Shown here: positions 1-8,900 of the stretch, in pieces
How the letters are laid out: the number at the start of each line of letters is the position of its first letter
Position numbering within the stretch: the first letter of the stretch is position 1
NCBI GenBank assembly: GCA_905221605.1
Contig: CAJNDS010002416.1
Location: 1-64,000 of the forward strand
Reading direction: 5' to 3'
DNA from: Symbiodinium natans
Lineage: Eukaryota; Sar; Dinophyceae; Suessiales; Symbiodiniaceae
DNA length: 64,000 nt
Notes under the pieces: model-generated
What the model saw: only the letters and a program-made list of their open reading frames with translations
Database searches by the model: none
Told to the model about the DNA's origin: nothing
Made by a program: the position numbers and the translations under genes

Positions 1-1
1 G

Positions 2-413
2 AAGCGGGGCACCCCCTACAAGAAGATCGTCAGCAGATGGATCTCCAAGTGTAGAGAACCAGCAGAAGACCACAGAGAAGGGTCAGGGAGGCCAGTTCCA
101 GGCTCAAGAGCTTCCTGTCCGCGAAGGAGATCCTCGAGTTGCAGCTCAAGAAGCAGCAAGCAGGACACAGCGTGCGTTGGAAGACCAGAACCCCTGAGGA
201 CAGGTCCCGGAATTCGTCAAAGACCTTATGGTGCGCGAAAATCGAAGGTATGACGACTTGGTACGACGTGGTGTGCTTCGCCCTCTTGATGTCGATGTTC
301 TTGCCGCTGAGTCGCTTGTCACATTGTGTCCCCTCATTCCGAGTTCTGCCCGCAGGCTGTTGCTAAGTACCGGTCTGCATTTTCTGAAAATGCGGCTGTA
401 TGGGGTCTGCTGA
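2..413 (+). CDS. Partial, degenerate coding segment at the window edge (unidentified)
   Basis: Bases 2-49 read as KRGTPYKKIVSRWISK with strongly C/G-ending codons, which looks like an exon cut by the window edge. A separate frame is open from about 184 to 413 and includes DLMVRENRRYDDLVRRGVL. The two stretches lie in different frames, and the intervening frames carry stops, so this is either two exons with an unresolved junction or a decayed gene. I do not recognise the family. An upstream start cannot be judged because the window begins here. Confidence 0.3.
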
Positions 414-1030
414 CCCGGAAGGCGCCGGTTGGCGCCTGCGTGTTATGCATTTTCAATCTTTTGCATGTTCTGATTTTCTGAGCTTGTGATTTTTAGTTTT
501 GCGTGAACTTCTGAGTATTCCGTTCTCAGATTGCTGCTCTCAGCCGCTGCTGACTAGAGCAAGCTGGTTTTGTTCGTGGGTTGGGGTTCGTTTGTGTTGT
601 GCTGGGGTTCCTGTGTTCTCCGTTCCCCTCTCCCTCTTGGTTCTTGCGCCTCTCGTTGCGATGGCAACCGCCATGCTTGTGCTGCTGGCTGCTACGGTCT
701 GTTATCTGGCTCCTGTAAGATCTTTGACTCGGGTGCTGAAAGCCGAGAGGCCTGGAAGTTGTGCGTGTGTGCGTGCGCGTGCGTGTGCGCGCGTGTTTTT
801 AGGGTTTAGCGCTTCAGCGTGTTTGTGGGTGCCCGTGGATGCTAGGTCTGGCAGCCATTGAACCATCTGAGATGGAGTGGTTTCACTGGTGAGTCGGAGG
901 CGTCAAAGTTTGGCGAAGGGTTCAGGCCTAGGTAGCTTGAAATAGGGGTTCGCTTATAGAAGGCACGTCTTTAGACACATAGGTTACCTTTACAATGCCG
1001 TGTTCAAAGGTGGGTCGCAATGTCCCTGTG
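414..1030. other. Unique non-repeat sequence, possible UTR or intron
   Basis: This stretch has T-rich, low-complexity sequence with a GTGTGTGCGTGC-type run near 760-795. An open frame at 499-861 would give a very hydrophobic, Cys-rich product with no recognisable motif. I take it as non-coding. The first telomere-like motifs appear after about 1040. Confidence 0.4.
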
Positions 1031-1042
1031 GTTTCTGGCCTC

Positions 1043-1263
1043 AACCCTAAACCTTAAACCCTAAACCCTACACCCTAAACCCTAAACCCTATAGGCCCCA
1101 TAAACCCCTATAAACCCTATAAACCCTATAAACCCTATAAACCCTATAAACCCTATAAACCCTATAAACCCTATAAACCCTATAAACCCTATAAACCCTA
1201 TAAACCCTATAAACCCTATAAGCCCTATAAGCCCTATGAACCCTATAAACCCTATAAGCCCTA
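1043..1263. repeat. Telomere-like C-strand tract grading into a 9-bp CCCTATAAA array
   Basis: CCCTAAA units at 1043-1090 are followed by about 19 units of the 9-bp variant CCCTATAAA with occasional CCCTATAAG. The 9-bp variant recurs at 16.1 kb. It looks like a TA-insertion derivative of the 7-bp telomere unit amplified in tandem. Confidence 0.9.
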
Positions 1264-1917
1264 GCCCTAAACGTTCAAAAACTTAAAAGCCCAGAGACTT
1301 GTGACGAGCTCCGGACCAAGGCTGGCCAGAAAGTTCCTTGCCTGAGTCAGCACTAACCCCCCCTCACCCCCCCCCCCCCAAAGTTCGGGTTTAGGGTTCA
1401 GGGTTTTGGGTTTAGGGTTTAGGGTGAAACCCAAAAACCCTGGACCCCAATCCTTCAAGCCCCTACTTCCGCAGCCTCACATAAAGCCCTAACACCCTCA
1501 AGCCCGACACCTCACATCCTAAGCCCTAAACCGCAACCCGCAAAAGCCCGCAGCCCGAACCGCCCCAATCCCTACACCCGAAAACCGGCGAGGCGCATTG
1601 TTGGGATTCAAAGAAGTTGATGCCAAACAAAACTTTGTTGTGGGGTTTTGGGTCTTGGGTTGGGGTTTGGAAGTTTTGTGAGGCTCCGGGGTTTAGGTTT
1701 CGGAGTTTGGGGGGCGGGGCGTTCCGGGTTTAGAGCTTCCGTATTCACTTTGTGGTGCTTTACTGTAACTTTAGATCCTTAGCCTTTTTGGGTTTATTGG
1801 GTTTCTTAACACGGCAGCCAAAAATCTAATGTATCACTACCCTCCTAATTAAGTGCAGCCAAGTTGGGTCTAGGGTTAAGGGTTAAGGGTTTAGGGTTTA
1901 TAGTTTAGAGTCTCCAG
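1264..1917. other. Degenerate telomere-like tracts with two exon-like islands
   Basis: Mixed TTTAGGG and CCCTAAA remnants occur with a poly-C run at 1368-1379. Two short islands could be exons: 1295-1345 (RLVTSSGPRLARKFLA then stop, after a CCAG) and about 1592-1640 (ambiguous frame, after GCGAG). Neither can be assigned to a gene. G-strand repeats at 1870-1912 lead into the next exon. Confidence 0.4.
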
Positions 1918-1997
1918 GGCCGTGAGCCCGTACCGAGCAAGGTTTAACCTGCGCTACTTCCGCAAGCTGAAGGAGCCGCTTAGCTGTACCAAGCTTG
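1918..1997 (+). CDS. Candidate internal exon, unidentified basic protein
   Basis: The exon follows TCTCCAG and reads AVSPYRARFNLRYFRKLKEP in a frame with mostly C/G third positions. It ends where a GTTTAGGG tract begins at 1998, which can serve as a GT donor. The residue mix (many R/K with alternating hydrophobics) resembles a folded basic protein, but no family is recognised. It could join the exon at 2057 in phase 1. Confidence 0.5.
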
Positions 1998-2056
1998 GTT
2001 TAGGGTTTAGGGTTTAGGGTTTAGGGTTTAGGGTTTCGAGTTTAGACAGGGCGTAG

Positions 2057-2220
2057 ATGCTGTGAAGGTTAGGTTTCGGAACAAGCCTCGAAAGCTTCGT
2101 GAGGTGCCGAAGAGCAGCTTTGGCCCGATTGTGGAGGGCCATCTAACACTTTTCTCCCACCCCACGCCGTCCAAGGCGGCAAAGCCACCCAAACCTATTC
2201 CTTTTAGGGTTTGGGCCTAA
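2057..2220 (+). CDS. Candidate exon with stop, unidentified basic protein
   Basis: After GCGTAG the frame reads AVKVRFRNKPRKLREVPKSS, then FGPIVEGHLTLFS, and runs to TAA at 2218-2220. An alternative acceptor CAG at 2047-2049 keeps the same frame. With the exon ending at 1997, the phase-1 junction makes an Asp codon. The last about 20 codons are Pro/Lys rich and enter telomere-like sequence, so the true exon may end earlier at a splice donor. Family not recognised. Confidence 0.5.
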
Positions 2221-3070
2221 ACTCAGACAACAGTCCACTTTTCAAAACTTATTCAGTTTCATGATGTTGGTTGAATCGGAGAGTCAAGCGCAGGGGCCAG
2301 GGTAGGGGACCTAGGGGGGGTCAGGGGGGTCAGGGGGGCCAGGGGGCCAGGGCGCAGAGGGGGCCAGCGACGCAGGGGGTCAAAAAGGTCAGCTCCCAAA
2401 AACTGATTTTTGAGCGCCCGCCCTGCCTGGCCTTGTTTGAGGCTCGCTGGTTTTTGGGCACCCCTCCTGGGGGGTCAGGGGAGGGTTGTGGGTATTTCCT
2501 TTTTTTAAGGGACCAGTACTGGTCCCGAGGGGAACGTGTTCCGGTACCGGGCCCATCGTGGGCGCTACCGACCCCCATGCTGTGGGCGGGCGAGCGACCT
2601 GAGTCGGCTTGTGCCATCGAGGTCAAAGGGCTTAAGCGCCGCCCCCCCAAACGTAGGGGGGTTTCGGGTTTAGGGTTTAGGGTTCCCTAATGACTCCGAA
2701 AAAAGCCCCAAACCCGATTTGAGCCCTCTGCCCCCGAACCCGAAACCCAGCTGCGGCGCCGAAAAGCCAACCATGCGAGCCCCACTTGGCGGTTTGCTAG
2801 TGAGGTTTTCCGGTCTGCACCCTAAACCCCAAACCCTAAACTCTGAACCCTAAAACCTATATCCTACATTGTAAACCCTAAACCGATACCCTAAACCCTA
2901 GACCCTAGACGCTACGAAAGCCCCTCCCCTTCTCCTGGCTGCCCAGTCTCCGTGAGACTCGTGCCTTTGCAGCTGGCTTGTCCCGTTAGGGTTTAAGGTT
3001 TCGGGTTTAGGGTTTAGGGTTTCGGGGCTAGCCGCATGTGGGTTATAGTTTAGTTATCTTACACGGTCAG
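2221..3070. other. G-rich and telomere-like intron or intergenic sequence
   Basis: GGGGGTCA and GGGGCCAG repeats lie at 2310-2370. An open frame at 2271-2690 is a by-product of this G-rich composition. Degenerate CCCTAAA occurs at 2818-2910 and TTTAGGG at 2988-3030. I see no convincing gene. Confidence 0.5.
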
Positions 3071-3242
3071 GGAAGAAGCCCAGATCTTCCAACGTTCCTT
3101 CATGTACATAGGGTTTCTGACCAAAGATCCCTCTGAAATTCCGGGATTTGCTTTGCTTGCAAGCGGTGCAGCCCTCATAAGGCTCATGGGTGCAGAGCAA
3201 GAGGGCTGGGTATATGAGATTCTCCCAAATAGGGGATTCCTT
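3071..3242 (+). CDS. Candidate internal exon, unidentified
   Basis: The exon starts after GGTCAG (AG|G) and reads EEAQIFQRSFMYIGFLTKDP, SEIPGFALLASGAALIRLMG, then AEQEGWVYEILPNRGFL, 57 codons with no stop. A GTGAAC donor follows at 3243. The amphipathic and hydrophobic pattern and the lack of low complexity make it one of the better exons on the left side. The antisense frame at 3054-3254 is its shadow. No family recognised. Confidence 0.6.
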
Positions 3243-3938
3243 GTGAACCCCCAAATACGAGAATTCTCATTCTAGGAGCCCCCAAAAAAGTTACCCTAAA
3301 TTCTCGGAAACCCCCATATGCAAGATTACTAAGTTGTATCCGGGTATGGTCCACAAACCGGCAGAATCTCTTACAGAGTTTAGGGTAAAGTCAAGGACAC
3401 CTTTTACTAAAGAACCCTCATGCAAAGGTACACCTCAAAGAAACAGGCCAAGCACATAGAAATCCACGGGCGCTACCTGTCCCCAGACTAGTATGGTAGG
3501 TTTCCCACATGCAAGTACATCAACCACCCTAAACCCTACACCCTACACCCTACACCCTACACCCTAAACCCTAAACCCTAAATCCTAAACCCTAAACCCT
3601 AAACCCTACACCCTACACCCTAAACCCTGAACGGCAACGAGAAAGCAACACAGCACCCTAGGCATTGCACTTTACGAATCCGTTGTCGGAATCCCGGGAC
3701 TCATATTAAAAGCTCTCAAAGCGCTTTAACACCATGTAGCTTTGACTTTTGAATAGGGTTTAGGGGTTAGGGTTTAGGGTTTAGGGTTTTGGGTTTAGGG
3801 TTTAGGGTTTAGGGTTTAGGGTTTAGGGTTAGGCCTTTAGGTTTAGGGTTTAGGGTTTGGGGTTTAAGGTTTAAAGTTTGGGGTTTAGCTTTGTTCTGGA
3901 GCCGCCCCAGGGCCCACAGCCCTCCGGCACTCAGGAAG
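3243..3938. other. Intron-like stretch with paired telomere-like tracts
   Basis: It holds unique sequence to 3530, then CCCTACA and CCCTAAA units at 3531-3629, an island at 3630-3755 with a weak open frame, and TTTAGGG tracts at 3757-3893. A short island near 3445-3490 (AKHIEIHGRYLSPD then stop) is possible but unsupported. Confidence 0.45.
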
Positions 3939-4004
3939 GTGGATCCTGCCAACGTCCTGGGCAACCCACTGACAGATTTCCTCTACGACGCCGCCCCGTC
4001 CAAC
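3939..4004 (+). CDS. Candidate 22-codon phase-0 exon, unidentified
   Basis: Between GGAAG and a GTATGA donor the sequence reads VDPANVLGNPLTDFLYDAAP plus SN, exactly 66 bases. The exon begins with G (AG|GT) and is followed within about 15 bases by a G-strand telomere-like tract. Same architecture as the XDH exons downstream. No family recognised from 22 residues. Confidence 0.5.
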
Positions 4005-4016
4005 GTATGAGCAGAG

Positions 4017-4410
4017 GGTTTAGGGTTTAGGGTTTAGGGCTTAGGGTTTAGGGTTTAGGGTTTAAGGTTTAGGGTTTAGGGTTTAGGGTTTAGGGCTTAG
4101 GGTTTAGGGTTTAGGGGCAGCTGTGATGCCTGAGCCGCAATGTTCAAGCCATACTCAACCTCAGCTTTGAAGCAAGGATACTGGCATCCGACCCTGAGCC
4201 CTAAGCCCCTAAGCCCCTAAGGCCCTAAGCCCCTAAGCCCCTAAGCCCCTAAGCCCCTAAGTCCTAAGCCCTAAGCCCTAAGCCCTAAGCCCTAAGCCCC
4301 TAAGCCCTAAGCCCTACACCCATAAGCGCTAAGCCCTAAACACCCATAAGCCCTAAGCCCTAAACACCCTAAAACCCAAGACCCTAAGCCCTAAGCACTA
4401 AGCCCTAAAC
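4017..4410. repeat. Telomere-like G-strand tract, then a C-strand variant array (CCCTAAG, CCCCTAAG)
   Basis: TTTAGGG units at 4017-4117 are followed, after about 80 bases of unique DNA, by CCCTAAG and CCCCTAAG units at 4195-4410. The two tracts are complementary in orientation and flank the 3' side of one exon and the 5' side of the next. Confidence 0.85.
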
Positions 4411-4448
4411 CCTGGACTTGATAGATCGATCTTGTCGATTTTTGTCAG

Positions 4449-4540
4449 GGTCGAACATAGTGTGAGGCTTTGGGCCTCGCAGAGGGGTCGATCAATGCTG
4501 CACCTTGTTTACAACAACGAATATGAAGGGATTATGTGGG
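4449..4540 (+). CDS. Candidate internal exon, unidentified
   Basis: After TTTGTCAG the frame reads VEHSVRLWASQRGRSMLHLV and YNNEYEGIMW. A GTTTAGGG tract begins at 4541 and could supply the donor in phase 1. This phase joins to the next exon at 4599 to make a Val codon. Family not recognised. Confidence 0.5.
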
Positions 4541-4598
4541 GTTTAGGGTTTAGGGTTTCGGGTTTAGGGTTTAGGGGTAGTGATCCAGGCTCCTGCAG

Positions 4599-4655
4599 TT
4601 TCAGGGCGTCAAGAGCTTCTAGAGATTTTAGGGGCAGATTTGGTCACCGGCCCAA
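4599..4655 (+). CDS. Candidate exon, SGRQELLEILGADLVTG
   Basis: After CCTGCAG the frame reads SGRQELLEILGADLVTGPN; an alternative acceptor CCAG at 4588 keeps the frame (APAVSGRQELL). The pattern faintly resembles the start of the XDH FAD domain (ELL..L..A.LV.GN), but an exon further on (4976) does not fit that order. I leave it unassigned. The 3' end is uncertain because the sequence slides into telomere-like repeats. Confidence 0.4.
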
Positions 4656-4975
4656 ACCCTACAAACCTTAACATCCGGCCCAAAATCCAGCATACCCCCT
4701 AAACGCACCCTAAGCCGCCAAGCCGTAAGCCCTAATCCGTAAGCACCATGCCCCAGAACCCCTTAATTCCCAAAAAGCCTAAAACCCCGAAAGTCCAAAA
4801 ACCCCCCCAAAATCCCCAAAAGCCTCACGCAACCCTGGCTGGCGATGTTGGTGCTTAGGCCGCTCACGGACGGAAAAAAAGGGGACTTCGGGTCTGTTTA
4901 AGCAAAAGGATTTAGGGTTTCGCAGCCATCTGTTGTCCATTCCAGACTTCCAGACGATAAGCAGTTCCTACGCAG
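4656..4975. other. Degenerate C-rich intron-like sequence
   Basis: Scattered CCCTAA-like remnants, AAAACCCCC runs and a short unique stretch. No gene seen. Confidence 0.4.
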
Positions 4976-5113
4976 AAAACCATGGGCAAGCACCTCACTG
5001 ATGGGGAGGATGATGCATTGTCCGGTCTATTTCCGACAGAATCCCTGTTCAAAGACCCCGTTGCCGACATTTGCCCCCTATATACTCCCGTGCAAAGGAT
5101 TTGGCTTCCCAGA
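4976..5113 (+). CDS. Candidate internal exon, unidentified acidic segment
   Basis: After CTACGCAG the frame reads KTMGKHLTDGEDDALSGLFP, TESLFKDPVADICPLYTPVQ, RIWLPR, 46 codons with no stop, and a GTTCGT donor candidate follows. The residue mix is protein-like. A competing frame over the same bases is also open, so the assignment is moderate. It lies just upstream of the XDH exons but is not clearly XDH. Confidence 0.5.
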
Positions 5114-5478
5114 GTTCGTGTGTTGAGAGTCTACGGACCCTCCTCAGAAACCTCAAAACCCCAGCTTCTCACCGCCATCGACTGCCCTAAGCCCTGAACC
5201 CAAAACCCTAAATAATAAACCCCAAAACCCCAAACCTAAACCCCAAACCTAAACCCTAAACCTGAACCCTAAACCCCCTAAAGTCCTACAGCGCCCTGAG
5301 GCTCGCATGCTTGGACTTAGGTGGTCGAGGAAGTAGCGCACGCGACTAAATTATTGTCAGGATTAATACAGGGGTCGGAATAATAACCCGTAGAATTTTT
5401 GAGGCCTATGATCCTTGTAATTGGGTGTGCCAAGGGTTGTTAGGTTTAGGGTTCAAGGTTTCATCGCCGAGAATCCAG
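5114..5478. other. Intron-like sequence with a C-strand tract
   Basis: CCCTAAA and CCCCAAA units at 5200-5283 are followed by a possible short exon at 5290-5336 (RPEARMLGLRWSRK then stop) and a GGGGTCGGAATAA motif near 5372 that recurs at 11442, 19770 and 38011. Confidence 0.4.
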
Positions 5479-5737
5479 CGTGATACTCCCTTCCCTTTAA
5501 AGCTTCTAGTAGAGGCTTTGTACCCGAGCATGCCAAGGCGTTTAGGGTTTAGGGTTCAGGTTTAGGGTTTAGTTAGGGTACAGTTTAAGGGTTTGGGGTT
5601 TCGAGTTCAGGGTTTAGGGTTCAGGGCCAAGGGTTTAGGGTTTAAGGCTCCTTGCTTGTGGGTCAGTTGTCAAGCTACTGACAGAGGGAGCCGAGCTTGA
5701 TCTTCAGGGTGTTTTCCTGTCAGAACTGACGTTCGAG
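5479..5737 (+). CDS. Probable pair of XDH exons (FAD domain, upstream part)
   Basis: Exon a (5479-5539) follows GAATCCAG and includes LKLLVEALYPSMPR. Its donor is the first GT of a GTTTAGGG tract at 5540. Exon b (5667-5737) follows GGGTCAG and reads VKLLTEGAELDLQGVFLSEL then TFE, ending at a GTTGGA donor. Both sides are phase 1 and the junction makes Leu. The motif order (LYP..., then L.GVFLSEL) fits the part of xanthine dehydrogenase before LRWFA, but about 20 residues expected before LRWFA are missing, so membership is probable rather than certain. Confidence 0.45.
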
Positions 5738-5888
5738 GTTGGATCCCTGACCCGAAGGTCTTAAACCCTGCGCGGTTTTGGGTCTAGGGTACACCCTAAA
5801 CCCTAAACTCTAAACCCTGAACCCTAAACCCTAAGCAACCTCCAGGAACTCTTGTTTTGGAAGACCCTAACACCCTTCTGCCTCGCAG

Positions 5889-5936
5889 GCCATACTCCAC
5901 ATGCTGCGGTGGTTTGCCAGCGCGCAGATCCGGAAC
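5889..5936 (+). CDS. XDH: XDH exon 1 of the confirmed set
   Basis: Reads AILHMLRWFASAQIRN after CTCGCAG; donor GTTGGG. It matches the LRWFAG.QIRN segment that precedes the FAD-contacting GGN(I/L).TASP loop. Translating through the donor gives VGNLETC, which departs from the family, whereas splicing restores it. Confidence 0.85.
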
Positions 5937-8900
5937 GTTGGGAACTTGGAAACTTGCAGGGTTCAGGGTGTAGGGTTCAGGGTCTAGGGTCTAGGGTTCA
6001 GGGTTTAGGGTTTAGGCTTGCAGTAGGGGTTTATGGAGTGTTGGGTTCCGGAAGCCCTCAAAAGTAATGCCTAAACCGCTAGAACGCTGTAAGCCCTTTC
6101 GTTCCCCGAAGCGCTCATCCAAGCCACTTCAGGAACTGGATGAGCGTGTTCGATGTGAGGGTCCTTGGTACACTTCTAAGGGTGGTTACAGGTGCCCTTG
6201 ACATGGTCCCCTACCTCTTTTATCAGGGTTCTGATGTCTGGGTCCCTGAAGTTTCATAGGGTAAGGGGTATATAAGGGGTCCCCCCTTTAAGGGCCCATA
6301 CGAAGGGACCGTGTAACGACCCTAAGATCACTCCTAGGGACCATTTCATAAACAAGGACCAGTAGTGGGACCGCCATTTCAACCCCTTCCCTGCCAAGCA
6401 CGAGACCCTAAACCCTGACCCCTAAATCCATATCATGTCAGGGGGAAAGAATGCACATTGGACTCCCCTCAGCTAAACCCCTTATCCTTGACCCCTGAAC
6501 CCCTAAACCCCTAAACCCTAAACCCTAACTCGCCCCCCCCCCCCCCTTTTGTTCTTGCCCCCGAACTCTAAACCCTAATTCGAAGGTGGCAGTGTTGGCG
6601 GGCAACATCGCCACGGCCAGCCCGATTTCGGACATGAACCCTGCAGAGAGCTCAGCCTCGTGTTCGGGGTAGGGTTCAGGGTTGAGGGTTGAGGGGTTCA
6701 GGGAATCAGGGAATCAGGGGTTCAGGGGTTCAGGGGTTTAGGGGTTTAGGGGTTTAGGGGTTTAGGGGTTTAAGGTTTAGGGGTTTAGGGGTTTAGGGGT
6801 TCAGGGGTTTAGGGTTTCGGGTTGAGAGTTTTTAGGGTTTAGGGTCGAACTTGGCTTAGGGTTTAGAATTTGGGGTATGGGGTAAGCATAAGGAGCTTCA
6901 GAGGATGTAGGGTTTAGGTTTAGGTCTGGAAGGCTCGGGGATGAAGCGGCGCTCAGGGATTCAGCGGCCGACATTGCCAACTTTGCTGAGACGGCCGAAG
7001 GTCAACATTTTCTCGCCTGAACCCATACCTCTAAAGAAACCAGGCCAAGCTTATTTGCGGTTTAGGAGTTTCGGGTTTAGGGTTTAGGAGTTTCGGTTTA
7101 GGAGTTTAGGGTTCAGGAGTTTGGGAGTCTAGGAGTTTAGGAGTTTAGGGCTCAGGGTTTAAGAGCTTCGGGAAGCTCAGGCGTGTGGGAGTTCAGGGTT
7201 CCCTCCATCTTTTCTCGACCCCAAACCCTAACCCCCAACCCCCAAACCGCAAACCCCAAACCCCAAACCCTAAACCCTAAACCCTAAACCCTAAACCCTA
7301 AACCCTAAACCCTAAACCCTAAACCCTAAACCCTAAGCCCTAAACCCTAAACCCTAAACCCTAAACCCTAAACCCTAGAGGTCCTCATGGCGCTGGATGC
7401 CTCCCTCCTTCTCGCCTCCGCGGGCGCTGAGCCCCGCGAGGCCTCGGGCTTCATCTGCGGGCCCATTCTAAGGTTTAGGTTTAGGGTTTAGGGTTCAGGG
7501 TTTAGGGTTTGGGGTTTAGGGTTTAGGGTTTAGGGTTTGGGGTTTAGGGTTTAGGGTTTAGGGTTTAGGGTTTAGGGTTTAGGGTTTAGGGTTTACAGCT
7601 ACATGGTCCCTTAGTATGGTCCCTAACCTCCGTTAAAGGTTCTGATGTACGGGCGGTTGATATGTATAGGGTATGTAACGGGTATATAAGGGGTCCCCTT
7701 TTAAGGGCCGATATCAAGGGATCATGTGACTGCCTTAAGGCCCATGTGCGTAATTTTTTTTAGGGTCTTATGGGGCGTAAGAGGGTTTTTATAGGGCTCT
7801 AAAGGGTTACTTCAAAGTAGCCCACTGGACCTACACATCCAACAGAGCCCAACAGAACCCAAGATAACCCTAATTGATACTAACCTTAAACAACCCGCAG
7901 AGAACCCACATGACCCAGCACAGCATAAGCCCAATCAAACCCAACATAGACTCAACACAACCCAACCCATAAGGCCTAAACCTACGCCCTTCCTGGAACC
8001 AGGTCAAGGTGACCGACTTCTTCAAGAGCTACCGCGCCCAGCCCTTGGTGGAAGCCCATACAGGCATTTCTTCAGATGCTTTGAAGGGTTTAGGGTTTAG
8101 GTTTTTGGGGTGTCGAGCTGCAGAGAAAACCCTGAACCTCAAGATGAGAGTTGCGTCATCGGTTGGCTGCTTAGGGGAAGGAAGCCCCAATGTTGTAAAT
8201 TCAGCCCCAAACCCTAAACCCTGAACCGTAATCCCTAAACCCTAAACCCAGACAAGATGTATATATGGTCCAGTGCTCCCCGGCCCCCCCCCCCCCCCCC
8301 CACCCATGGTCTGGAACCCCCCCCCCCCCTGTGGTGTGGTTGGGGTTGGTTTTAGGGTTCGGGTTGTTTACGGTTTAGGGTTTCGGGTTTAGTGTTTAGG
8401 GTTTGAAAGGGTTTTAGGGTTAACCCCCCCCCCCCCCCTGTGGTGTGGTTGTGGTTGGGGGTTGGTTTTAGGGTTTAGGGCTTAGGGTTGGTTTAGGGTT
8501 CAGGGTTTAGGGTTTAGAGTTTAGGGTTTGAAAGGGTTTAGGGTTTAGGGTTAACCCCGCCCTTCCCCCCCCTGTGGTGTGCTTGGGGGTTGGTTTTAGG
8601 GTTTAGGGTTTAGGGTTGGTTTAGGGTTTAGGGTTTAGTAGGGTTTGAAGGGTTTAGGGTTTAGGGTTAGAGACCGTAGACCTGGAAGGGGGGGGGGGGG
8701 TATAAACGCCTCACACACATGGGTTTTCCCGAGGGCGTGCTCCCTCAACCGAAGGCGCAACACTCCCAACACACGGGTTTTGCCGAGGGTGTGCTCACAG
8801 TCGGCCCCCCCCCCCCCTACCTGACCATACCCTGGGGGGGGGGGGGGGGGCGGACACGCCAGACGCCGGACCATATATCCAACGGTTGTTCTCACCCTAA

